The notes: generated by a model from the sequence alone, not told the origin. A DNA stretch of 64,000 nucleotides from Syngnathus acus (GCF_901709675.1 NC_051098.1:490000-553999), one strand, 5' to 3'; counted from the stretch's first letter, positions 1 through 10,524 are shown. A program made the numbers and translations.

Positions 1-1260
1 ACCCGAGAAAACCCGACCGCGTGGCCCGGACACCGACTGACTCTATTCGTTATTGTATTTTCGTTACTTTGAGGATTGTATTAACCCCTAATCATGCCTC
101 CAAAGAAAGCAAGTGGGAGCAGTAAAGTAAAGTAAAAAAGTAAGTAAAGTAAAAATAAAACGTACATTCCAACAGTTATCATCGACGGGGTCTGTGTGGA
201 GAGGGTGTCCTCCTTCCGCTACCCGGGAGTCCACATCGAGGAGGACTTCACCTGGAGCGTGAACACCTCTGAGCTGCTAAAAAAGGCCCAGCAGAGACTC
301 TACTTCCTAAGGGTGCTCAGGAGGTACAGCATTACACAGAGACTGCTGGTGTCCTTCTATCGCTGCTCCATAGAGAGCACTCTAACATACTGTATATGTG
401 TTTGGTACACCAGCTGCACTGCAGCTCAGAGGAAAAAGCTCCAAGAGGTCATCAACACAGCACAGAAGATCGTTGGCTGCCCTCTCCCCACACTGGAAGA
501 CCTACACAGAACCCGCTGTCTCAAAAAAACACAGAACATTCTGAAGGACACTTCCCACCCTGGCCACTCCCTTTTCGAACTGTTGCCATCAGGCAGACGC
601 TACAGATCAATTAGATCAAGGACTAGCAGATTCGCCAACAGTTTTTACCCTACAGCGGTAGTCATATTAAATGCCGCTAAAAATTTTTTATTATGTTCTG
701 TGTGGTTTTTAGCTTGTATTTTTTATCTTTTTATTCAGTTTTTTTATTTTTTTTTATTTTTTTTTTTTTTGCATTGATCGGTTGGCACTTTTTAAATTTC
801 GTTGTACATGTGTGAGAATGACAATAAAGATCTATTCTGTTCTATTCTATTCTATTCTATTCTATCCTAAAACACAAAGACGCTCTTAAAGCAATGCGAC
901 AGTGCGCTGCGGTTGCGCGATCGGACCAAATTAAGCTCCCTGCGCACTGAGGTCCACTTAAATTTTGGAAAGTAAATCAGGACTTTAAAAATATTTTCTA
1001 AATTTCAGCGACGGCTCTGTCACAATAATGCGACCAGCGCGGTGCAGTTGCGCAGTCGGCGGCGCGCTACGGTTGCGCGTTCGGCGGTGCGCTGCAGTTG
1101 CGCGATCGAACAAAAATGCGCAAATGAAAAAATGCTTAAAAAAGGCGTTTTCTTTTAGTCTTGGAACGGATTAAAATGTTTTCCATTGTTTGTAATCGGA
1201 AAAATAGATTCGGAATTCGACCGATTCACTTCTCGAACGGCCTTCTGGAACGGATTGTCT
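1..1260 (-). mobile_element. Tc1/mariner-like non-autonomous element, split by a LINE
   Basis: Positions 1-135 and about 866-1260 are reverse-strand matches to the better preserved copy at 12383-13252, including the GC-rich internal block with alternating gcgcaac/gcgcgc words and the flank that reads as a reverse copy of 12985-13100. The two parts are separated by a LINE fragment (about 150-865). The better copy has inverted ends that read like a Tc1/mariner MITE with TA duplication. No protein is encoded. The left end runs off the window. Confidence 0.5.
150..865 (+). mobile_element. 5'-truncated jockey-superfamily LINE fragment with (ATTCT)n tail
   Basis: The open frame from about 172 to 777 reads as the C-terminal part of a LINE reverse transcriptase. 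It has the thumb-like motif KKAQQRLYFLR, then a Cys-rich stretch and the closing motif LPSGRRYRSIRSR, which also appears in the other LINEs of this window. The catalytic part of the RT is missing, so the copy is dead. The original stop codon is lost and the frame runs into T-rich 3' UTR. The element ends in an AATAAA-like signal and an ATTCT microsatellite (836-865), the expected target-primed reverse transcription tail. It is inserted in the Tc1-like element that surrounds it. The clade (L2, CR1 or Rex1) is uncertain. Confidence 0.75.
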
Positions 1261-1851
1261 TTTTACACAGTTGTCATCTCTTCAGCGTGAACCCCCGCGA
1301 TCTTGTAGTCTCGCTGGTGCAGCTTTCCGGCTATTGTTTTATAATGAGTACAGTAGCTGTCAGTTGTTATCGCGTGAACTCAACTCAAAGCGGTGAACAG
1401 GAGAACATGCAAATTCTACAGAGGAAGGCACGAGCTGGAATCAAATCCTTCAACTTTGAACTGTGAGCAGGGACGTGCGGTCAGAGGAGGCAAGGGAGGC
1501 CACGTCTCCCCTGCCATCATGAAAAGGGGAAAAACGAATTCACTTGTTTTTATTATAAAGTCATTTTCCTTTTAATTTCAATAGTTTCGTATCATTTTGA
1601 ACCAAAATTGCTGAATTTTTATAGTTATTTTAAAGCCGAAGACGATTCACACGGAGGAGCCAACTTCCTGCCAAGCCTCCACTGAGGATTGCGTAATCAC
1701 ACGGCTGTCTATGTTGACAGACTGAACTGCTCTCTGTCTTTATGTCGCTGTTTAAGTGTTTAAACACTGTGGCTATATTAACTAATTTCCGTCGTTAAGC
1801 TGATGTATATAATATCTAGTGTTTTTGTCATCTGTCTGTAACGTCATGTTT
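1261..1851. other. Stretch without a recognisable gene
   Basis: No exon, RNA gene or open frame with a recognisable motif was seen. A segment at 1463-1530 reads like a common interspersed fish repeat end, but no partner end was found. Confidence 0.4.
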
Positions 1852-1900
1852 CTTTAGATCAGGGGTGTCAAACTCATTTCTTTCGCGGGCCGCGTTGTAG

Positions 1901-2862
1901 ACCTGCGTGAAGCTGGCCCCCCACCCCACGCAAAATTTAAGTAAAATAGTCTGTTTCGTTTGTGCTTCGTTTGTGCTGGTTTGTGCAGCAAAAATTTTCG
2001 TTTGTGCTGCTATGGTTTTTTAGTTATGAACGATTCTTTTATAGGTCATCCAGAGTTCACCCAGCCCCCCATCTGCTCAAAATGAACCCAAAATGGTACC
2101 ATTCGTTTGTGCTTTGTTAGTGCTGGTTTGTGCAGCAAAGATTTTCGTTTGTGCTGCTTCCGTTTCGGAGATATTAGACATTTATTTTATAGCGATGACG
2201 TCACCTAGCCCCCCACTTCGCTCCAAATGGACCCAAAATGGTACCGTTCGTTTGTGCTTCGTTTGTGCAGGTTTGTGCAGCAAAAATTTTCGTTTGTGCT
2301 GCTTCCGTTTCGGAGATATTACACATTTATTTTATAGCGATGACGTCACCCAGCCCCCCACCTCGCTCCAAATGGACCCAAAATGGTACCGTTCGTTTGT
2401 GCTTCGTTTGTGCAGCAAAAATTTTCGTTTGTGCTGCTATGGTTTTTTAGTTATGAACGATTCTTTTATAGGTCATCCAGAGTTCACCCAGCCCCCCATC
2501 TGCTCGAAATGGACCCAAAACGGTACCGTTCGTTTGTGCTTCGTTAGTGCTGGTTTGTGCAGCAAAAATTTTCGTTTGTGCTGCTTCCGTTTCGGAGATA
2601 TTACACATTTATTTTATAGCGATGACGTCACCCAGCCCCCCACTTCGCTCCAAATGGACCCAAAATGGTACCGTTCGTTTGTGCTTCGTTTGTGCAGGTT
2701 TGTGCAGCAAAAATTTTCGTTTGTGCTGCTATGGTTTTTTAGTTATGAACAATTCTTTTATAGCGATGACGTCAGGTAGCCCCGCCCCCCTGTTTACTTC
2801 CAAATTGACCCAAAATAGTGCCGGTCGTTTGTGTTTCGTTTGTGCTGCAAAAATGGTACCGA
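1901..2862 (+). repeat. Left foldback arm: tandem ~140-145 bp units
   Basis: Units recur at about 2090, 2234, 2379, 2517, 2660 and 2810, each opening near caaaatggtaccgttcg. Two unit types are seen. One carries cggagatatta and an 8 bp TGACGTCA palindrome. The other carries ttagttatgaacgattc and a ggtcatccagagttcac segment. The arm is mirrored almost base for base by 6170-7139. Open frames through the arm are by-products of repeats lacking stops. Confidence 0.85.
2196..2774. promoter_or_regulatory. Four CRE-like TGACGTCA palindromes in the left arm
   Basis: Exact TGACGTCA occurs at 2196-2203, 2341-2348, 2623-2630 and 2767-2774, once per type-A unit. This is the full consensus for CREB/ATF factors. 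The sites lie 0.5-1.1 kb upstream of the transposase ORF and are mirrored in the right arm. Promoter function is an inference; the sites themselves are plain in the sequence. Confidence 0.45.
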
Positions 2863-3302
2863 TTGTGCCGCAAAAAAATTTGTTGGCGTTCAGTGAATCA
2901 TTCAATTTGTCATTTATTTAATACTAATTTATTTTCTAGAGATGTCAAATCCTTGCTCCATGGATCGTTAATTAACCATTTGTTTGTGCCATTGCAATTT
3001 TTCATTATTAAAATCATGCATCTTCATTAACCCCCTGTCATGTATTTTATTCTTTTTCACTTGACATCATGATAACTCCTTAATTCTTACACATGTATTA
3101 TCCAACTAATTACCATGCCAAGTGACCTCTGCAGGCCGGTAAGACATATCGCAACAGGGTGGCGAAAAACAAAGACGTGCAACTTTTTCAAGCGACAAAT
3201 ACACAACTATCTCCGAAGATTTAATAACAGTGAGTGACAGAAAGCGTCTTTTTCTGGGAAGTGACCATCGACCAATGTAAGTAAAAACTTTGTGAGGGCA
3301 GG

Positions 3303-5657
3303 ATGGAACCACATGTATGGCGAGCATCACAGGCAAATAAATCGATGGACTTCGGAGACCCTGAGCCAAGCCACCTGCCAAATTTGGCCACCCTGCGCAA
3401 GGCAAAGCAAGAGAAAAATGATTTGGCATTAGGTGACAAAAATCCAATTTTATCATTGCAGATGTTGAAATACAGTGCACCTCACAGTGACAGCATCAAA
3501 GACATTGGACTTGACAAGTTTTTCTGTCACTATTGGAGTCAAACACAAATGCATGTGTACAAGAGCTTAAAGAAATCCCACCCAATATTATGTGTTGATG
3601 CAACTGGCTCAATAGTTAAAAAACTGATGAGGCCGAATGGCATGTCTGGCCATATCTTCCTGTATCAGGGTGTTATGACAGGGCATACCAGCTCCAGTGT
3701 CCCAGTCGTGCAGATGCTGTCAGAGAAGCATGATGTTAATGCTATCACACAGTGGCTGAAGGAATGGATCCATGCAGGTGCATCTGTTCCTAAAGAAGCA
3801 GTGAGTGACTTTTCTCTGGCGATTCTTGGAGCTCTAGTCAAAGCTTTTACCCCTCATCCTGATCTGAAGAGCTACATCAATGAGTGCTTTAACATTTCAC
3901 GTGGGAATCAACCTGGACATCTACCCCCATGTTTTGTCAGGGTAGATGTAGCACACTGCATTAAGATGATCTGCCGATGGGACTGCCTGAAAAACAAAAG
4001 ACCTCGTGTTAAGGATTTCTTTGTTAGGTCAATAGCACAGCTTCTTAAGTCACAATGTTTGCAACATGCAAAAGAACTTCTTCGTGCTATCACCATTGTG
4101 GCACTGAGTGAGACAGAGGGTAATGACAATTCTGGAGCCCCTGTCCCATCAGAAAAGTGCAAGAAATACTTGAGAGCGCAAATCGCAGAGGAATTTGTCC
4201 CCATTTCAGATGAGGAAGTTGAGGGACAAGAACCAGGTGATTCATTAAATCAGCACATCCAGACTAATGTCCGAGAGTGGGTGACAGAAATATGTGAGGA
4301 GAGCAGGTCACTTGCCATGGCTGATGGGGATAGAGACAACATCCACTTCCTCCCTGAGATTATTCCCCAAATAACAAGACTTGGAAGTTACTTGCCACTC
4401 TGGACAGCAATAATGGTCCCTCTCTTCAAAAGCGCCAGCATCACTGCAAGTTCCGCAGCTGTTGAAGCAGAGTTCAAAAACATAAAAAAAGGCCTTTTCA
4501 AGCATGAAAGCCTACCCATTCGTGTGGACCGGTTTGTTGCTCGTCATCTTTCCTTCATTGAGGGAAACATGCGGATTTGCTCTGCAAAACAAAAAAGTGA
4601 TGTGTGTGATGCCACGACCGTCAGAGAGCCTGACAATGTCTGCAGTACTTCTCAAACTGAAGTAGTAAACAAAAGGGGAGAAAAATCTCATCCTGGAGCG
4701 GAGCCAGATGTATCTACTGACAGTGCAGTTGAAAACTGGAGAGGTTTAGCGGTCCCACCGAAAAAAAGAAAGATAACTTCATATCTCTCTCCTTGTCCTG
4801 AATGGCTGCATATTGACACACAAGTGGGCTGGAAAAAAGTCAAGGTACCATTGTTGAAAAACGGGAACCATCAACAGCCTGTTAAACTTCGCACATCAAA
4901 AGTGTTTGTGCTCAATACTTGTGCATTTGATTCTGTCTTGCAATGCTTATGCTGTTCTTTCTGTGAAAGTTTTTCATTTGAAAAGACTGTTCTGAACTAT
5001 GAACGTGGGAACCAATTCCTCCACCTGGTGAAAACCATCACAACACAGAGTGTGAACCCACAGGTATACTCACAGAGGGCAGAACTGCTGGGGGAAATAT
5101 TCAAACCTGTCCTCCTGACCTCTGGTGCTCTCCAAATTGATGCACAATGCCACATCTCCACTGTAATTGAGAGCGCAATGAGGAATATCCCAAGTGTTTA
5201 TTTGATAAAACAATGCTCCTCACAGTACTGCAGTTTAAGACAACAAGTAACAAGGCAAGTTTCATTTGCTTGTGCAAACATTGCTGTCTTGCAGACCTGT
5301 GGCATGGCTTCTCTTCAGGGCAACAATACAGGCAAGGCTCTGTGTTCAGGTAATGTTACTCACAGCTACAATCTGGGAGAGTTTGTGTGGATTGACACTG
5401 ACCTTGGTAGCAGTTGCAAGGAAGTTGCCTTGCTTGAATTTCCCTCCAGTCTGGAGCTAAAAGAGAAGACCTTTACTTTGAGAGCAGTCATTGGCTTTGA
5501 ACCAGGACTGACCCAGGATTCTCTCGGGCATTATGTGGCATACTGCAGGAGGACTGCATATGCCTGGGAGATTTATAATGACATGGGAAGTGGAGTGAAA
5601 GCAGCATCAGTAAATACTAAGATCTTCCCACATGCTGTGTTCTACACAGTGCAGTGA
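3303..5657 (+). CDS. MULE/NOF-like transposase with C-terminal USP-like protease domain
   Basis: This is an uninterrupted 784-residue frame between the foldback arms. The N-terminal half fits a Mutator-type DDE transposase. First Asp is D99 in CVDATGS. Second Asp is D169 in SDFSLAILGALVKAF, the usual second-Asp context. A D-x2-H motif follows at D215/H218. The candidate acidic third residue is E388 or E390 in AAVEAEFKNIKK. A Lys-rich linker (about 485-490) leads to a C-terminal part resembling ubiquitin-specific protease (peptidase C19): a Cys box NTCAFDSVLQC with C540, and a His box GHYVAYCRR with H743 followed by WEIYND (N759/D760). The order Cys then His argues against Ulp1 (His before Cys). 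The domain is short for a USP (about 250 residues). No zinc finger is visible at the N-terminus, so an upstream spliced exon is possible; ATG at 3303 is simply the first in frame. The protein would cut and move the element; the protease role is unknown. The family calls are by motif only. Confidence 0.7.
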   Translation: MEPHVWRASQANKSMDFGDPEPSHLPNLATLRKAKQEKNDLALGDKNPILSLQMLKYSAPHSDSIKDIGLDKFFCHYWSQTQMHVYKSLKKSHPILCVDATGSIVKKLMRPNGMSGHIFLYQGVMTGHTSSSVPVVQMLSEKHDVNAITQWLKEWIHAGASVPKEAVSDFSLAILGALVKAFTPHPDLKSYINECFNISRGNQPGHLPPCFVRVDVAHCIKMICRWDCLKNKRPRVKDFFVRSIAQLLKSQCLQHAKELLRAITIVALSETEGNDNSGAPVPSEKCKKYLRAQIAEEFVPISDEEVEGQEPGDSLNQHIQTNVREWVTEICEESRSLAMADGDRDNIHFLPEIIPQITRLGSYLPLWTAIMVPLFKSASITASSAAVEAEFKNIKKGLFKHESLPIRVDRFVARHLSFIEGNMRICSAKQKSDVCDATTVREPDNVCSTSQTEVVNKRGEKSHPGAEPDVSTDSAVENWRGLAVPPKKRKITSYLSPCPEWLHIDTQVGWKKVKVPLLKNGNHQQPVKLRTSKVFVLNTCAFDSVLQCLCCSFCESFSFEKTVLNYERGNQFLHLVKTITTQSVNPQVYSQRAELLGEIFKPVLLTSGALQIDAQCHISTVIESAMRNIPSVYLIKQCSSQYCSLRQQVTRQVSFACANIAVLQTCGMASLQGNNTGKALCSGNVTHSYNLGEFVWIDTDLGSSCKEVALLEFPSSLELKEKTFTLRAVIGFEPGLTQDSLGHYVAYCRRTAYAWEIYNDMGSGVKAASVNTKIFPHAVFYTVQ

Positions 5658-6169
5658 TGCATTGTTTGAATTGTTGGAAAAAAATGTTGATAATGTTCCC
5701 TTTGACAAAGAAAGTTATTTTTTCACGTTTTCAAGTTTCTTTTTCTGGCTGTCATCAACTTCACATACATGTATTAATTGTTGCATTAATTAATGTTTTG
5801 GAGCAGACATAGACTCATCAGGTATTTAGATTGCGGTGAACCTTTTGCACGTCAGATGTAATTGAAAAAAATGATCACATAGGCTTATTGAAAACAAGGA
5901 AATTAATCAATGAGCACGATACAAACATAATTACAGAAATATCCTCGTACTAAAAGCCATTCCCCGCAGTGAAAGTTTTCTGTAAGATAAAAAGAAAAGA
6001 AAAAAAAGGCTAAGAACATATTTACCTTGTATTCGTCCTGCATCAGGAGCATTCCAGTCCAGGAGCTTGAAATTCGCGACAAAATACAGTGACGTGGGCT
6101 GGGTGACGTCTTCGCTATGAATTAAATGTGTAATATCTGCAAAACCGTAGCATCACAAACGAAACTTTT
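5658..6169. other. 3' flank of the transposase ORF, element-internal
   Basis: AT-rich sequence between the ORF stop and the right arm, without a further ORF. The last ~80 bp (6090-6169) contains one degenerate arm unit with tgacgtct instead of the palindrome. No clear AATAAA was seen. Confidence 0.5.
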
Positions 6170-7139
6170 TGCAGCACAAACCAGCACAAACGAAACACAA
6201 ACGACCGGCACTATTTTGGGTCAATTTGGAAGTAAACAGGGGGGCGGGGCTACCTGACGTCATCGCTATAAAATAAATGTGTAATATCTCCGAAACGGAA
6301 GCAGCACAAACGAAAATTTTTGCTGCACAAACCTGCACAAACGAAGCACAAACGAACGGTACCATTTTGGGTCCATTTGGAGCGAAGTGGGGGGCTGGGT
6401 GACGTCATCGCTATAAAATAAATGTGTAATATCTCCGAAACGGAAGCAGCACAAACGAAAATTTTTGCTGCACAAACCAGCACTAACGAAGCACAAACGA
6501 ACGGTACCGTTTTGGGTCCATTTCGAGCAGATGGGGGGCTGGGTGAACTCTGGATGACCTATAAAAGAATCGTTCATAACTAAAAAACCATAGCAGCACA
6601 AACGAAAATTTTTGCTGCACAAACCTGCACAAACGAAGCACAAACGAACGGTACCATTTTGGGTCCATTTGGAGCGAGGTGGGGGGCTGGGTGACGTCAT
6701 CGCTATAAAATAAATGTGTAATATCTCCGAAACGGAAGCAGCACAAACGAAAATTTTTGCTGCACAAACCTGCACAAACGAAGCACAAACGAACGGTACC
6801 ATTTTGGGTCCATTTGGAGCGAAGTGGGGGGCTAGGTGACGTCATCGCTATAAAATAAATGTCTAATATCTCCGAAACAGAAGCAGCACAAACGAAAATC
6901 TTTGCTGCACAAACCAGCACTAACGAAGCACAAACGAACGGTACCATTTTGGGTTCATTTTGAGCAGATGGGGGGCTGGGTGAACTCTGGATGACCTATA
7001 AAAGAATCGTTCATAACTAAAAAACCATAGCAGCACAAACGAAAATTTTTGCTGCACAAACCAGCACAAACGAAGCACAAACGAAACAGACTATTTTGCT
7101 TAAATTTTGCGTGGGGTGGGGGGCCAGCTTCACGCAGGT
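6170..7139 (-). repeat. Right foldback arm, inverse of 1901-2862
   Basis: This is a near-identical reverse copy of the left arm, with the same alternating unit types and four TGACGTCA palindromes. The two arms differ at only a few positions where compared by eye (for example around 2090-2160 against 6890-6950), so they are young or homogenised. Confidence 0.85.
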
Positions 7140-7438
7140 GCATTGTAGTCATAGCTTCTTTCGGAAGGCCATTATGACTGTCAACCCAAATAAATGTATG
7201 AGCACCTCATATTATATACAGTAAAAGCTACAAAACAAACCGACAAATAACTCGTTTTCAAATCAGACGAGTAAAAACTGGTCAAATATAAAAAAAAAAG
7301 ATATTAAAAGTGAAGACAATTTGCAATTCTAGTAATGACACCAATTTGATGCACAATTTGTCTTCGCGGGCCACATAAAAGGATGTGGCGGGCCGTATCT
7401 GGCTCCCGGGCCTTGAGTTTGACATCTGTGCTTTAGAT

Positions 7439-7894
7439 GAACAAAACGGCTTTGAAAAGAGACCTTACGGAGGCTACGAAAAAAAGGTTCTCCAGCCTTA
7501 TGGCAGGGGGTGCTACTGATCCCGGGATGCTTCATGCGAATAAGAGATCTCCAGTTCAAATTTAGTGAACTGAGGAGCAGTCGTACGTTTATTTAGTTTT
7601 ACATTCGTTTTGTTTTTCTTTCCGTTTTTACATCTCGTTTTACAATGGAGGATTATGTATATATCCAAACGATTTTCAACTATGAATTTTCGGTCGAAGC
7701 AGGAGGTCATCAGTAAAGGAAGAGTAACTCCGGAGTTAAAAGGTTTGATTCGGACAACGGGACTTCGGAACGGAGTGGTACGCACGATCGAAAACAAGTT
7801 TTTGATTCCATGTGCTTTATTGAGTGTTTTTATGTGTGAAGACTGCTGATTTTAATTAAAATAGTTCAAATTAAATAATGAATAAGCCACACTA
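7439..7894. other. Stretch without a recognisable gene
   Basis: Sequence between the hAT right duplication and the next hAT-like end. Short open frames on both strands show no motif. Nothing recognised. Confidence 0.4.
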
Positions 7895-8004
7895 GAGCAG
7901 CGTTCCCCAACCCTTTTTGTGACACGGTTAGGTGTTATGTTCAGAAACACGCGGACAACGGCTCCGTGCTCAGCCACGCTCGTGTACTTTGACGTAAAGT
8001 CACA

Positions 8005-8515
8005 TACCACACTCAGTGATCAGGGAGCTTAATTTTGTCCGATCGCGCAACTGCAGCGCACCGCCGAACGCGCAACCGTAGCGCGCCGCCGACCGTGCAA
8101 CTGCACCATGCTGGTCGTATTATTGTGACAGAGCAGTCGCTAAAATTTAGAAAATATTACTTTCCCAAATTTAAGTGGACCTCAGTGCGCAGGGAGCTTA
8201 ATTTTTTCCGATCGCGCAACCGCAGCGCGCCGGGGGCTCACTGTTGCATTGCTTTTGGAGAGTCTTTGTGTTTTAGGATGGCTTTATTGCTCCCACTTGC
8301 TTCCTTTGTACGCATGATTAGAGTTATGCAATCCTCAGAGTAACGAGAATGTAATAACGAACGTAGTCAGTTGGCATACGGGTCCTCTCGGCTCATCTCG
8401 CGAGGTTCGACAACGAATTTCGTCCGACATCCGAAGCAAATAAATCTCGAAGTTTTTGTTCGAATACCGATTTGTTCGAGAACCAGGACGTTCGATAACC
8501 GAGGCTCCACTGTAT
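8005..8515 (+). mobile_element. Tc1/mariner-like MITE, 5'-truncated
   Basis: This is a forward copy of the family seen at 12383-13252. It has the block gatcgcgcaactgcagcgc, a repeat of it at about 8205, and the terminal segment with ttcgataaccgaggctcc near 8490-8512. The left terminus is missing. Confidence 0.5.
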
Positions 8516-8801
8516 TCTGAAGTAGTGTGTTGGTCCTAACGATCATTCGTTCATTCAGGTTTTCCCTCGTGTCAATCGGCTCTGTAGAGAAAAATTAAGA
8601 GAAAAGTTATTATTTGGAAATTGTTTGAAAGACAAAATAAGCAAAAAGAGATTTGTATTTCTGTTTAGTTTTACACTTTTCTGTTTTGCACATTGGTGTA
8701 AAATAAAGGACAGGAAAAATCAGAGGTTGGCATTCCTTTTGTTGTTCTCCCCACCTAGCTGTTCTACAGTTGCCAGTAGTTAAATACATAAACAGATATC
8801 G

Positions 8802-9963
8802 TAAAATTCGGACTATAAGCCGCGGTGTTTTCTCAAATTTTGAACCCTGCGGCTTATAGTCCGGTGCGTCTTACATAGGATTTTTCCCGTGATATTTGTC
8901 ATGACTTGATCACTTTCATATACTCATAAAAAGGCTGTGGACCGCTGTTGTGCGGCACCGCTTTTCTGAGCGGAGGGATACCGGGGAGAAAAGTGGTGTG
9001 TTGATCGCATGTCCATCCGCCAGGCAAATAGTGCCGTATAATTCACACAAAGAAGAGACAGAATGAGATCAAGACGGACATTACTGAAAGGAAGCTTTTA
9101 TACACAAACCGTCATTATGGGGTACAAAAGAAATGCATGTTATACCGCTTTTAAGTTAAAGGCAGTCGATTTGGCCCATTGTTGATGACATTGTGTTTTC
9201 TTTCTTTATTTCCCAGTCACGTCTACTCTGGTGCTATACGTGTAGCTCGCTATTTTAATGTAATTTAGCGCTTCGTGCATGAATAAAATTAGCATGAACA
9301 GACCCTCATCATGGAAAATGCTAGAAGAAATGCATAAAAGCGACGACAAAAGAGAGACTGAGAAAGCGTGTGGCGAAGGATGTCTAACGCTATACCAATC
9401 GGACACTGAGGAGGAAGACTTCGATGGTTTCAGTGCACAGGAGGAAGATGAAGATGACTCTTTTAATGGCTCTTTTTTTACTTTTAGTGGTATGTTTTTT
9501 TAACCAGCCCTGTTAGTGCTGTGCTACCGTGTTGCTGCTGTGTTACCGCCGCGTCTCAGTGACTTTTACCGGTATGTTTTTTTTTAATCCAGCCCTATTA
9601 GTGCTGTGTTATTTCCGTGTTGCTGCGGTATTACTGCCGCATCACAGGCAGTGTTTGGAAAGAAATGTTAAGGTATGTTATTAAAACTTTAAAAAGGCTT
9701 TCTGTGTACAGTCTTTCTTTGTAAATAACTCGCGTGCACACTTCCGTGTTGCTGCGGTACTACTGCTGCGTCACAGGCAGCGTTGAGAAAGACATGTTAA
9801 AGTATGTTATTAAAACTTTAAAAAGGCTTTGTGTGTACTGTACGCACGCGCGGCTTATAGTCCGGTGCGGCTAATATAAGAAAAAAACCTAAAATATCCA
9901 CGAATTTTAGATGGTGCGGTTTATAGTCCCGTGCGGCTTATACGTAGTCCGAAAATTACGGTA
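8802..9963 (+). mobile_element. pogo-like element, internally deleted
   Basis: The left end reads tcgtaaaattcggactata and the right end ccgaaaattacggta, which are imperfect inverted termini. Sub-terminal palindromic ggcttatagtccggtgcg motifs repeat near both ends. A short frame at 9279-9503 encodes an acidic tail of a pogo/jerky-type transposase. The DDE core is absent, so the copy is non-autonomous. Confidence 0.6.
9279..9503 (+). pseudogene. C-terminal remnant of a pogo-like transposase
   Basis: The short frame ends in an acidic region with SDTEEEDFDGFSAQEEDED. The same tail, on the other strand, occurs near 20170-20290 next to a pogo N-terminal helix-turn-helix fragment, which links the two. 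No catalytic domain remains. Confidence 0.5.
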
Positions 9964-10205
9964 CATAAACAGACAATATAAACATCAGACACGACAAAAA
10001 CTATAGCAAAAGAGAAGAATAGATCAGATTAAATTAAATAGATATGTTAATTAGAGATGGTAAACTCGAATCAGTCCGCTCGACAAAGCGCTTTTTTTCT
10101 GTGCGGCTTTGCGGCCCAGTACCAAGTGACCCATGTACCGGTACCGGTCCGCGGACCGGGGGTTGGGGACCCCTGAATTAGTGGTAGCACTCGAGCCGGT
10201 CCAAT

Positions 10206-10490
10206 CTAGGCGTAATCTGAGACAATGTCCTTCTTCTTCACGTTTTTTTCTTTAAAAGAAATCCAAAGGTTTGTCTTTTAATGCTTGGTCTCCATGTGCC
10301 GAAGCAGTTTTGAAGGCTTCATTGCCTTGTTAGCCAGCCTGTGGCCACATATTGTGCAGAGTGGGCTTGGCGCGTCAGAATCACCTGTGGCGATTAATCC
10401 ATATTTTAAGTAGGACTCCTGAAATTTTCTTTTAAATGCAGCTTCTCTTTTCTTAGAAGTTGTAGCCTCTTCTTCTTCCGTCTCCTCATT
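10206..10490 (-). pseudogene. BED zinc-finger fragment of a hAT transposase
   Basis: On the minus strand the segment encodes a BED-type finger: CTIC for the Cys pair, then RLANKAMKPSKLLRH and the closing METKH. An acidic Glu-rich stretch precedes it, as in ZBED/SCAND3-type transposases. One frameshift follows the last His. The catalytic hAT core is absent. A hAT end at 10881 (reading leftwards) could be the 5' terminus of this copy. Confidence 0.65.
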
Positions 10491-10524
10491 GGTTTATTTT
10501 CCCTTTCCGAAGAAGCTTTCCAAA

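Larger units (their letters stand above)
1901..7139 (+). mobile_element. Complete foldback (FB/NOF-like, Mutator superfamily) DNA transposon
   Basis: The element starts ACCTGCGTGAAGCTGGCC (1901) and ends with the exact inverse (7139). It is flanked by gcgttgtag (1892-1900) and gcattgtag (7140-7148), a 9 bp target duplication with one difference. Nine-base duplications are typical of Mutator-like elements, including Drosophila FB. The two arms (about 1901-2862 and 6170-7139) are long inverted repeats made of internal tandem units, and a single 784-codon ORF lies between them. This arrangement matches the FB-NOF pattern: repetitive inverted arms around a transposase. Both ends, both arms and the ORF look intact, so this could be an autonomous or recently active copy. 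The superfamily call rests on duplication length and ORF motifs. Confidence 0.75.
1860..7430. mobile_element. hAT-type non-autonomous element hosting a foldback transposon
   Basis: The left end begins CAGGGGTGTCAAACTCA (1860) and the right end is its imperfect inverse, ending TTTGACATCTGTG (7430). Both are flanked by an exact 8 bp direct repeat, ctttagat, at 1852-1859 and 7431-7438. CAGGGGT-type ends with 8 bp duplications are the hAT signature. Only about 40 bp on the left and 290 bp on the right belong to this element, which includes the gcgggcc motif near each end; the rest is the nested foldback element. No hAT transposase is encoded. The exact duplication shows the outer boundaries are intact. 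Confidence 0.8.
7895..10174 (-). mobile_element. hAT-like element shell with nested insertions
   Basis: The left end reads cagcgttccccaaccc (7896) and the right end ggttggggacccctg (10174), the common CAGGGGTCCCCAACC-type hAT end. Between them lie a Tc1-like block (about 8005-8515) and a pogo-like element (8802-9963), so the shell was a landing site. No clean 8 bp duplication was found and no transposase remains. A second end of the same family lies at 10881. Confidence 0.5.

Noticed and set aside
2093-2921. Open frames of 70-228 codons in the foldback arms, and mirror ones at 6153-7152
   Set aside because: They only read through tandem units that lack stops. Several frames on both arms do so and none has a motif.
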